64,000 bases of DNA, taken from positions 751,696 through 815,695 of the forward strand of contig VWZX01006857.1 of NCBI GenBank assembly GCA_013399015.1, in the 5' to 3' direction. The DNA comes from Galbula dea (taxonomy: Eukaryota > Chordata > Aves > Piciformes > Galbulidae). Under the pieces are notes generated by a model. The model ran no database searches. It was not told the DNA's origin and saw only the letters and a program-made list of their open reading frames with translations. The position numbers and the translations under genes were made by a program. Positions 35,581 through 45,777 of this stretch are shown piece after piece (positions within the stretch are counted from its first letter, which is position 1; each line of letters begins with the position of its first letter).

Positions 35581-36790
35581 GAGGTTTCTCTCCACCCAGG
35601 TGGACATCACTTTCCTCACTCGTTTATTGAATTTTAACCTTTCCCACCTCCCCTCACCACGCTCAGGGATGGTGGCCCACCTTGCTGACTGTTTGGGGCC
35701 TATTAGAAACATTTGTGTACATACATAATTACTGAATTTGAAAGCACAAATGACTGCCTTTGGGACCAACAGGCAGAGCAGATCCAATCTGTCATGTCAA
35801 CTCTCATTCACTTCATGGCTGTTTTTTACTTCAAGGAACTCTCCATGCCCAGACCACGCTCTGAGTACTAACAGCAGCAAAGCAAAACCAATTCAACAAC
35901 CCAGGCAATGCTCTGGGTGAAATATCCTGAGCCAGATTTTTGTTGTTCTCTCAGTCTGCTTAGGGGTTTTTTTGGAATCTGTCATCTTTGGTGCCTTATG
36001 CATTTTGCTTGGGTCCTGCCCTGCACCCCAGCATTCCCAGCGAGCTGCTGCCCTGTCGCTGCCATCCCCGTGGAAAGGAGGCACAGGGCAGAGCTGATCC
36101 CCAGATGGGTGTGGAAGTCATGGTACTGAGGACATCCCATGGTTGGAGGATTTCAGCAGCCTGGAGTTATTTGCAAGATTAGGATCTTAAGCTGGAAAGT
36201 GGATCTGACCTAGACTGCTGTGTTACTCCCACCCGTGGCTGCCCTGCCCCAGCAATAGGGGTTTGGGTTTAAGTGTCATGGATTAGTCAAGTGACATGGA
36301 CATGGATAGATGTGGCTGCCCTTAAATGAGGAATCATTTTCCCTCTGTTCTCTGTCTGCTTTCATACTCTGGTAAACACACATTCCTGTTTTCATTGCAC
36401 TCTAGTGCTTGCTTGCTGAGCTGTGTTAAAGCATCATTTCAATACTTCACAGTCCTTAGATGAGAAGAATCATTACCATCTGCTTAACACCCCCAAAAGG
36501 GCTCTCTGCACATGCATAGCCACCTTTCCCAAGTACTCAGAGATAGGGTTGAAGGAGTTCCCATGAATGGCCCAGCTGGGCCAGCTATGGGCTGCACAAC
36601 ACGTGTAGGGCTTCCCTGGGCCAGCTCCACTAAGGCTCTGAACCCAGCTCTACCTGGGACCTTGTTTGGGTCAGGGCAGGAGCAGCAAAAATGAGATTCC
36701 TGCTACCCTGGGGCTGTGTGCATCAGGAGAACCTTGAAGATCTTATTTATAACAGGAGAATTGGAAACAAAGTGCTGTTTTCAAAATAGA
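35581..36790. other. Unique non-coding stretch
   Basis: Nothing recognised; slightly GC-richer around 36000-36120. Confidence 0.5.
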
Positions 36791-37640
36791 ACCACAGAAT
36801 CCCAGGATGAGAGGGGTTGGAAGGGACCTCTGGAGTTCATCTAGTCCAGCTCCCCTGCTAAAGCACAGTAGGTCACCTCCAGCTGGGCTTGGAATCTCTC
36901 CAGAGAAGAAGACTCCAAAACCTCTCTGGGTAGCCTGGGCCAGGGCTCCAACACCCTCACAGCAAAGTTTTTCCTTTTGTTTAGATGGAACTTCCAGTGT
37001 TCCAGTTTGTGCCCATTGCCCCTTGGCCTGTTACTGGGCACCACTGAGCAGAGTCTGGCCCCAACCTCTTGACCTCTACCCTTTAGATATTGATGAGCAT
37101 TGAGCAGATCCCCTCTGGGGCTGCTCTTCTCCAGGCTAAGCAGCCCCAGGGCTCTCAGCCTTTCCTCCTCCCAGAGATGCTCCAGTGCCCTCAGCATCTT
37201 TGCAGCCTCTGCTGGACTCTCTCCAGTAGTTCCTTGTCTCTCTTGAACTGGGGGACACAGAACTGGATCCAGTACTTCAGGTGTAGCTTCACTAGGGCAG
37301 AGGAGATGGGGAGGAGAATCTCCCTTGACCTACTGGTCACACTCAACACACCCCAGGAGACTATTTGCCTTCTTGGCCAGAGGACACATTGCTGGCTCAT
37401 GGGGAACATGCTGTCCAGCAGCACTCCCAGGTCCTTCTCTGCAGAGCTGCTTTCTAGCAGATCAACCCCTAACCTGTACTTGTCCATGGGTTCATTTCCC
37501 CTCTGGTGCAGTACTCAAGACTTGCCCTTGTTGAAATTCATTAGGTTCTCCTCCACCCAACTCCCAGCCTGCCCAGGTCTCTCTGAATGGCAGCACAGCC
37601 TGATGGGTTGTCAGCTACTCCTCCAAAAGTGAAGGTGACA
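36791..37640 (-). mobile_element. CR1 LINE, class A, long fragment with ORF2
   Basis: About 850 bp. Reading on the minus strand: the part just after the reverse transcriptase active site (GVLLDSMFPMSQQCVL...), then SSALVKLHLKYWIQF and LLERVQQRLQRC, then the class A untranslated part and tail 'cacagaatcccagg'. The coding frame passes from one frame (37191-37487) to another (36841-37197), so it is frameshifted and inactive. The active-site motif itself lies beyond the 5' truncation. Confidence 0.95.
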
Positions 37641-37651
37641 CTGAACTGAAG

Positions 37652-38053
37652 ATGAAGTGCCACTTGGTAGCAATGGCAGGGATAGGCAGTGATATCTTGA
37701 TGCAAATTAAAACTGAGTGTGGCACATGGAAATGTGATGGTTACAGCTCAAACCCCAAGCAAGGGAAACTCCATGCAAGGGAAGGCCAACCCTTGCACAT
37801 ACAGAGACTGTACTGGGAGAAACAAAAGCATCTGGGCTCATCCATTCACCTCATACAAAGACAGAAAAGTGTAGAAAGAGCCATTAGAGCCATTGAAAAG
37901 TTCTCACATGGCAAAGTGGCTTATGCTAACCTACTTCAAGGTTGTATTTATAGCTTAGGTGCATTAGAAAGACTGGTTTCACAGTCCAGAAAACAACCAT
38001 GGGCTAAATGTGTTGGGCATAAGAGTTTTGTCAGAAGAAGAAATAACTTGTAA
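37652..38053 (+). CDS. Unassigned 133-codon open reading frame
   Basis: The translation begins MKCHLVAMAGIGSDILMQIK and contains VERAIRAIEKFSHGKVAYAN. I do not recognise a family. There is no low-complexity or CR1 sequence in it. It is followed by 'ttttctgaaggtaagagaac' near 38166, a good splice-donor match, though in a different frame. Frames of this length occur by chance in 64 kb, so it is only a candidate. Confidence 0.12.
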   Translation: MKCHLVAMAGIGSDILMQIKTECGTWKCDGYSSNPKQGKLHAREGQPLHIQRLYWEKQKHLGSSIHLIQRQKSVERAIRAIEKFSHGKVAYANLLQGCIYSLGALERLVSQSRKQPWAKCVGHKSFVRRRNNL

Positions 38054-40136
38054 TGGGGATTGCTCAAGGACCTTCTTCTATCTGCTGCAAAACCCTAATC
38101 CCACAATGGCAGCAGAAGACTTAAAGAAACAGAAAGAGCTGGATTTGAAGGGAAAAAAGAAGAGTTTTCTGAAGGTAAGAGAACTTTATATAAACACCAC
38201 ATAAGTCAGGTGCAACAGATATAAATCAGAAGGTTATAAAGGCTAAGTAAAGCAAAACAAAAGTTAGAACCTAAGTAAAGGAAAAAGGCACAAAAAGAAA
38301 ATGATGACCAGAAAATGAGGATCCCTTGAAAGCAGACCAGCAGTAAACCAAAATGAATTCCTAACAATGGTATTTACCTTGCTAAGGGCAAACATTCACC
38401 TGTTTGAAGGTAAAAATTGCATTTCACTTGATGTTATTCACTGTTAAATCAGAAAGTACAAAGCTTTGAATAAATGTTTCATGTCTGTACTTAGAGAAAC
38501 ATCCAGATTGACATCCTCATAAAGCAGCATCTTGATGAAAGTTTTCCTTCCACCAGCACCCTGGAAGAATATTAAACACTAGAAGCAGACAGTTTAAAAC
38601 CAGCAGGTTAAATACTCTGTGTTTTTGCATTTTAAAAGAACCAGGCAAGGTGTATCCTAGACCATGAATTTTTTTTTTCCCCTTGCAGTTCTTGGCTCAT
38701 TTCCTTTTCCCCAGCTGCCCCCATGGAGCCTCCTGCCATGGGAGCTTTTCCCAGTTGCCTGGAAAACATCAGGGATGCATTTTCTGCTTCCCCAGAGCTG
38801 CTTCTGCTCAGTGTTTTCCCAGGGGCACACAGAGATCCTACAGTCCTTCCACCTGAATTACTTTGAGACACCAAAGGCTAAGGGAATCCCTCTGTTTTCC
38901 AACAGCTTTTAGTGACTCTCACACCTTACAGCTTCAGACTAATTCAGAAACAAAAGCTGAATTAGGTTTGGTAAAAAGATGACAAGCAAATGCTGGCAGT
39001 GAAAGCCAGAAAATCAGACATATAAAAGGGGAATTAAGTTGTTAATCAGGTTGAATCATTTCAAAAAGAGTGGAGAGAATTTTCCAATGAAAAAGATGAC
39101 TCTGGCATATAAATTAATCTTTTGTATAGGAAGATATGAAAGTCATTAAATGTCATTGTCTTATTTTAAAAGCAGCAATATCCTGTCTGATTGCAAGTAC
39201 TTAAACTGGGATGATTAAACAGAAACCTTATCTTCAGTGTTCCAAGGAGAAAAGTGGAGAGGAGTTATCCAATTATGGATAAAAACAAGAACAGGGAAAA
39301 ATCAGAGCAGAGAGGAACTCAGATAGGTAAGTTATGGAGGGACCCAATCCCACCCCACATCCCAGACAGGAACAGAAGGTGATGTATTCCACATTCCATG
39401 GGATGCCACAGCTCTGGGAAGCCTTTGAACCACACACTTGCTTGTGATTTTCCATCCCTGTAAACCCTCCTCAGACCTTTCTAAAACAATAGCCTAAGGC
39501 ACTTGTAAATACTAATATTCTGTTAACCATCTGGTTACTGTAAAATGGGATTGTCTGTATTTTCAAACAGGAGTTTACAAGCAGATTATCAGCTGCTGGC
39601 TGGCTGTTCTGTTAGCCTCTCCAGCAAGCCACTACACACAGGCATATTGCTCTGCCTGAATGGCATTTCTCTACATTGCCAGTGAAATTTGAAGCAGAAA
39701 CAGTAGCTCACATGGCAGAGGGAATGCTATGATCAAGGTCTTCTCTTTCTGCTGCAGATCTCCATATGTCCATAAGCTCTGAGTGCCTCATGGCTTTGTT
39801 GCAGTGGCTGTGTGAGTTGGCACTGATGACTGTCCCCATTCCCTGCCCAGAGGGACTGTGAATGGGGACAACACAAAACAACCTCTTACAATGGAGCACA
39901 AACAGTCGAGGTTTAGATCTTTGGCCAAGAATGAAGCTTTGCATACCTAATTCAAGAGAAAAGCTTCCTTCCCTCTGCCAAGGGAATAAGCCCTTTGTCT
40001 GCAGAGGACCTCCTACTGCTGTCAGGAGAAGTGGGAAGGAAGGAAGAAGTCTTGTGGCTCTGGCCATGGCTCTGGCAGGTTTGCAGGCAGAGTGTGGACA
40101 GCTATCACCAGTTAAAACTCAAGTTTTCATTTTCAG

Positions 40137-40220
40137 GTGGTCTTGATGCTCTTGAGAACATGACCTGTGGAGAAGCATGTACTGATGCCTACAAAGGGTC
40201 TGATACCAGAGCCTGTTCAG
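40137..40220 (+). other. Exon-like segment with paired cysteines
   Basis: A good acceptor (tttcattttcag, ending at about 40136) is followed by an open frame reading GLDALENMTCGEACTDAYKG and then SDTRACSVKG; a donor-like TCAGTGAAG lies near 40217. The spacing CxxACTxAYxxSDxxAC resembles the cysteine-rich luminal motif of TMEM59-family membrane proteins. No other exon of such a gene is found nearby, so it may be a relic or chance. Confidence 0.15.
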
Positions 40221-41120
40221 TGAAGGGCTTTTGGACAGCTAACATGAAACCTTTAACCTTCACACCTTGCTTAATTCAACCTTTAACTGATGCCATTTCA
40301 ACTCTTAGATTTCCTTCCACTGTGTAGGCAGCTTGGGCTATCTGCAGCCTCCAGCCCCTAGGAGAGGGAGGCCAGCTCCCTGCATGTCCCTGATGCCACA
40401 TCCCCACAGTTGCACAGCCCATGCACAAGCACCAGCTGGGAAAAAGAAGGTGGTGAAGTCTTGTCTTTTTATATCCATGCAGCTGTTCTCAGGCTCTGTA
40501 TCTGCTACATTTGGCAAATAAATAACTAGACCTGAAAGTGGAACAATGTACCTGTCAGGGGGCTTAGCTTCTATGGAAAAACTTGCTTTATAGTTCATAA
40601 AGGGAAAATTACTCTTAATGAATTCAAAGATGCTTCAAAACAACCCCCTATAAAAAGAAATCAGCCTTTAAAGTGCACTTAGTTATGTATAATTGATGTC
40701 ATTAAAGGGATCTTTTGCAGAATTGTTATTTATGTAAAAGAAATTACCAGGCATAAGACTCTGCCTTTGTATCTTTAGAGTCAGTAAAAAGTACTTTCCA
40801 AATGTAAACTTACAGGCAGAGGCAACCTGAGGCTTAGCTCTGGAGGCTTGACTGTCTGGAGATATTCTGGTTGAGTAGAGAGGATAACACTTCATAATCT
40901 GGTGTGATTTAAATCTCCTCCCTGCCAGATAAGATAGCAAAGGGAGAAAATCAAATCAGGTTTCAGGGAGAGTTATCACACTTCTTTGTACAAATTTGTA
41001 TCTAAACCTGCAAACTGAGGAGCCTCTTAAGAAGGATGCAAGGGAGGAAAGGAGCCTCTCCTGCTCTGTGCCCCACAGCAGCCTAGCTGCTTCAAAACCA
41101 TCATACCACATTACCCACTG

Positions 41121-42078
41121 AATCACAGAGTGTCCTGAGGTGGAAGGGACCCAGAGGGATCATCAAGTCCAACTCCTGTCTCTGCACAGGACAACCCCAA
41201 AGTCACCCCATGGGGCTAAGAGCATTGGCCAAATGCTTATGGAATTCCATGAGAGTTGGTGCCCATGAGAGAGGTGACTACTTCCCTAGAGAGCCTCTTC
41301 CAATGCTCCACCCCTCTCTGGGTGAAAAACCTTTTCCTAATGTCTAACCTGAACCTCCCTGGCACAGCTTCATGCCATTCCCCTGGGTCCTGTTGATGGT
41401 CAGCAGACAGAAGCCATCAGCTCCTGCCCCTCTTTCATCTCTGGTGAGGAAGTTCTAAACTGCAGTGAGGTCTCCCCTCAGCCTCCTCTTCTCTAGGCTG
41501 AGCAGACCAAGTGGTTTCAGCCATTCCTCATAAGGCTTCATCTTCAGACCCTTCATCATCTTTGTGGCCCTTCTCTGGAAGCTCTCTAACAGCTTCATAT
41601 CCTTCTTGTATTGTGGTGCCCCAAAGTGCACCCAATACTCCAGGTGAGGCCTCACCAGCACTGAGCAGAGTGGGACTGTCACCTCTGTCCCTTGGCTAGC
41701 AACGGAGTGCTTGATGCACCCCAGGACCTGGTTGCCCTTTTGGCTCCCAGCACACACTGCTGACTCATATTCAACTTGCCATCAACCAAAACTCCTAGAT
41801 CCCTTTCTGCAGGGCTGCTTTCCAGCCTCTCATTCCCCAGTCTGTAGTTTGATCCAGGGTTGCCCCTTCCCAAGTGCAGAACCTGGCACTTGCCCTTGGT
41901 AACCTTCATATGGTTTGTGACTACCCAGTCCTCTAATCCATCCAGATCTCTCTGCAAGGCCTCTCTGCCTTCATGGGAGTCAACAACTCCTCCCAGTTTA
42001 ATATCATCAGCAAACCTACTTAGTAAACCTTGGAGTGCTGTGTCCAGGTAGTTTATAAAGATATTGAATAGTGCCCTC
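41121..42078 (-). mobile_element. CR1 LINE, class D, with reverse transcriptase active site
   Basis: About 960 bp, the longest CR1 here. The minus-strand frame 41679-42098 reads FNIFINYLDT ... RFADDIKLGGVV; FADD (42003-42014) is the [FY]xDD catalytic motif of LINE reverse transcriptase. It goes on to GKCQVLHLGRGNPGSN and NMSQQCVLGAKRA. The frame then shifts near 41735-41757 to the one coding SVLVRPHLEYWVHFGAPQYK and [17 protein letters not shown] (41455-41757). The 3' part has 'ctctgcacaggacaacccca' and tail 'aatcacagagtgtcctgagg'. 5'-truncated and frameshifted, hence inactive. Confidence 0.96.
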
Positions 42079-42463
42079 CCTTGGCTGGCTGCACACAACC
42101 TCTGATTTTACATGGCATTCCCTTCCACATCCACATGCTCCTCTTGGTTGGATACAGGCTGCCAGAATCAGAGCAACACATGAGATCTTCCACCCTTCTC
42201 TTCCCAACAGCCACTTTCATCATCCAAAATCCCTTTTTGTCTTCTGGACTAAAAGATATTCACAATGGATACAACTCACTCATAGACCTTGGGATACCTG
42301 TTCTCCAGCCTGCCTTTTCCACTAGTAGGATAGGATTCTATGGTGGATATGTTTCCATATCCATCATAATATTCTATGAATCCTATCATTCTATGAATTT
42401 TAGGATGGATATGTTTCCAGTTTCATTTGCTGGCTGGCATGCCATGGTGGTGCTGGGGGATTG
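42079..42463. other. Stretch with octamer-like and 14-bp direct repeats
   Basis: tggatatgtttcca at 42344-42357 recurs at 42406-42419, and between them ATTCTATGAA occurs twice. No other feature recognised. Confidence 0.55.
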
Positions 42464-42775
42464 AATCACAGAACCACAGAATCTACTGAGCTGTCAGAGA
42501 CCCATCAGGATCATCAAGCCCAGCTCCTTAACCTATGCAGGACACCCCAAGAGTCACTCCAGGTGCCTGAGAGCATTGTCCAAACACTTCTTGAACTCTG
42601 TCAGGCTTGGTGTTTCCCTGGGGAGGCTGTTCCAGAGCCCAATCACCTTCTGGGTGAAAAACCTTTTTCTAATCTCTAACCTGAACCTCCTCTGACTCAA
42701 CTTCATCCCATAAAATACCAAAAAAAACCAACCAAAAACCCCCAAACTTCATCCCATTGACTGCAATAGCCTCTG
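42464..42775 (-). mobile_element. CR1 LINE fragment, class D, interrupted
   Basis: Tail 'aatcacagaaccacagaatc', then 'gagcattgtccaaacacttc' and 'gggtgaaaaacctttttcta'. At 42712-42744 it is interrupted by an A/C-rich insert flanked by a 13-bp direct repeat (aacttcatcccat), after which CR1 sequence resumes. Confidence 0.92.
42699..42757. repeat. A/C-rich 33-bp insert between 13-bp direct repeats
   Basis: aacttcatcccat at 42699-42711 and 42745-42757 are identical. The 33 bases between are only A, C and two T (with A8 and C5 runs). The layout matches a target-site duplication around a tiny retro-insertion, or a 46-bp template-switch duplication. Confidence 0.85.
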
Positions 42776-45276
42776 CCTTGATTTTTACAGTCAAGAGGAA
42801 ATATTCTCCAGGAGCATGGATGTATTCCTTCCCCTAACAGCTGAAGTGCAAGCTTTCATCCTGAGCTGTTCTTCTCTTCTGGACCCTCATTGGAGGCAGT
42901 TGCTGCTCAGCTCAAGAACAAACAGATGTTTCTCTTGCTACAGAGTATGTTTAATCCCACATCAGGGAGCAGGCTGGTGCATTCCCATCCAGCTGTCAAC
43001 TTTGGAGGATATTTTGTCCTGGATATGTAAGGAAATGCAGCTGATAAAAATATTAGGTTTTATAGCCTAATGGCCTTCAGGGTCAGATGTCCTATAGGAA
43101 AAGAAGTGCAAAATAGAGTGACTAAAATTTAGCCACACAGCTGGAAAACTAAGTTTTTCTACCAGGTTCTGGTTTCAGATGTGTAAATCACCCCATATAT
43201 TGACCTGTGCATGGAACAGCTATGGTTTGGACATGGAAGTATTCAGGAACAACTCACAAGCTTCAAAGTCCACATGACCTTAATGATCTCTGGGGATAAT
43301 TGACAATGCTGAATCAAATTCCTGGTCCAGACTGGGCTGGAAGTTGAGCTCTGCATGTCCTGTGCAGTGTGTAGATATCAGAAGAGGGAAGCTGTTGTGT
43401 GCAGGTACCTGTGCTCTGGCTGAAGCTGCTAAGCACACAGAGGACACACAGATGTACCTGGCCAATCTCTGCTTCACATGAGGATGGTTCTGCTGTTTCC
43501 TACTTTGCCTCAGGAGAAGGTGCTGCCTAGGGCTGTCCTCAGGCACAACCAGCCTCAGTGAGCAGTATGGCCCTTATCAGGTTAGGGTTTTGCAGTCAGA
43601 TACTGGCACAGGGGAAGGACTGTCACTTCTGCCCATACTCAGACCAGGACAAAATGCTGAAGGTTTGCCTGAACACCATAGCAGCACAAAAATTTGCTTT
43701 TCCAGGAATTTCCCAAAGCAAATTAACATATGTAGCAAATGTAGAGCTATACCCTGCTAGGCAATGAAACCTTTTTGCAGCAGACCATAGGATGTGAGGC
43801 AGAATGGTGATCTTTCCACAGGGTTTGGAAGCTTTCTGCAGCAAACAAATATATGTTTTCTGACAGAAGCAGAGAGGTTTTGAGAAGCTCCCAGGGGGTG
43901 GTTGGGCACCTGGCCATGTGAAGCTCCCAGGGGGTGCTTGGGCACCTGACCATGTGCTGGTGAGGCACTTTGTGGCCTCAGCCTGACATCCACTACCTTC
44001 CCTGCATGATGTTTGCCACCTTAGCAATGCTTCCCCTAGTCAAAGTTCTTGACCTATTGTCCCTTTCAGCCTGCTTCCTGCAACCCTTCCTCTTTTATTG
44101 AACTGGGTCATTTAAGACACCAAACCTCTCCCTGCTGCTGGTTGCCTGTTTGGGACAGGAGTTAGGATTTAGCCATGCCAAACAGCCTCTCCCTTCTTCC
44201 CATCCCTGGCTGATGCTTGGGAATCACCCTTGCTCTTTGCCAACCCACTGAAAGGCAGCCCATAACCAAGAGTCTGACTTCTCTCTCCTAGCAGCAGGGC
44301 CATTAGCATCACACCAACTATTAGCAGCAGCCTTACACCCTGGTCCCACTAAAATCAATTTATTGCTCAAAGAATTTGGCTCAGGAAAGGATAGTTTCCT
44401 TTTTTATCTTTTACCTTCATCACCAAGGGGGTCTGCCCAAAAATGTAGAGAGTAGATGAGGTGGTTGGGCTTATGGCTACAAATAGATCTTGGGTTTTTG
44501 ACTTGCAAAATGAATTCCACTGTGACTTTGATAAAACTTAAGTATGCTAATGTTCAGTCAAGCAGTTGTCTATTTATTTCTGTTTATGCCAGCATAGCCA
44601 TTAGCAACTTTTTTTCTTGTTTTCTTTTAGAATATTAAATGGCTCAAGCATATTCTAAAAATTAGTTGATTAGCTTGTTAAGGGCACATTTCCACTGCTA
44701 GTTCCTTCTGTAGCAAAAGAGAAAATGAAGGTAATTTTGTTTGCAAGGAGTGTATGATTGGAAGCTGACTGTTGAAAGATGTGCCATGTCAGTGTAATGA
44801 GGGAGTGTAATATCTTAGTTTGCATCAATATGGAAATAACTGTGCAGTTTGACAGACCTGATGCTAAAGGCAGCACCAGAGCACTCATTATGCATTCAGC
44901 TTCTGATTATGAAAAATAGTGTGTTTTCTTTTAAAGAGGAATACACATTATCAATCAAACCCCTGCCAATTATTTCCAAAAGGGATCACAGCTAAACAGG
45001 CATGGGGGCTCTTCAAATATAACTGCACCTGAGAAAACAGACACATCTCCAACTACATGATAGTTTAATTTCATGACAGTTGAATTAATTAAGCAATAGA
45101 AGCCCTGTCTTCTGGTTGGCACCAGGAGGTGCAATGACTTTCCTTCACCAAGCAGCATCACTAGTTAGGAGTTTGGTGTCACTTGGGCTGTTGCTTCTCT
45201 GATCCTGGTAAGGCAATCCTGCTAACAGGGGAATTGAAATGCTGAAGTTCTCCCATGGCTGACAGGTTGGACATCA
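42776..45276. other. Unique stretch
   Basis: Holds the 36-bp tandem repeat at 43885 and an AT-rich, repeat-free block at 44620-44960 that could be conserved regulatory DNA. No exon supported. Confidence 0.5.
43885..43956. repeat. 36-bp tandem duplication
   Basis: Units 43885-43920 and 43921-43956 start with aagctcccagggggtg and end with ccatgtg; they differ at two positions. Few differences suggest a recent duplication. Confidence 0.95.
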
Positions 45277-45777
45277 GAGAATCATAGAATCATTATGGTT
45301 GGAAAAGACCTCTGAGATCATCCAGTCCAATTGTTCACCTAACACTGCCAAATCCACCACTCAACCATGTCCCTCAGCACCACATCTACACATATTTTAA
45401 ATACCTCCATGGATGGTGATTCCACCACTGACATGGGCAGCCTGTTCCAGGGTTTGACAGCACTTTGCATGAAGAAATTCTCCCTAATATCCAATAAGAA
45501 CCTCCCCTGGCACAGCTTGAGGTCATTGCCTCTTGTTTTATCACTTGTTACTTGGAAGAAGAGACCAACCTCCTTTCAGGGAGCTGCAGAGAGTGAAAAG
45601 GTCTCTGCTGAGCCTCCATTTCTCCAGACTAAACAACCTCAGTTCCCTTAGCTGCTCCTCACAAGACTTGTGCTCTAGACCCTTCACCAGCTTTGTTGCC
45701 CTTCTCTGGACACACTCTACTGCCTCAGTGCCCTTCTTGTAGTGAGTGGCCCAAGATTTGAGGTGTGGCCTCATGGG
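45277..45777 (-). mobile_element. CR1 LINE fragment, class B, with ORF2 C-terminus
   Basis: Opens 'agagaatcatagaatcatta', has 'ccctcagcaccacatctaca' and ends in ORF2 (minus translation [20 protein letters not shown] then [20 protein letters not shown]). About 500 bp. Confidence 0.94.

Larger units (their letters stand above)
37641..41120. other. 3.5 kb without recognisable dispersed repeats
   Basis: Holds a 133-codon frame (37652-38053), AT-rich repeat-free blocks (38340-38560, 39000-39240) and an exon-like segment at 40135-40220, each described separately. Confidence 0.5.

Noticed and set aside
41455..42098. Working CR1 reverse transcriptase gene
   Set aside because: 5' truncated and split by a frameshift; only a fragment of ORF2 is present.
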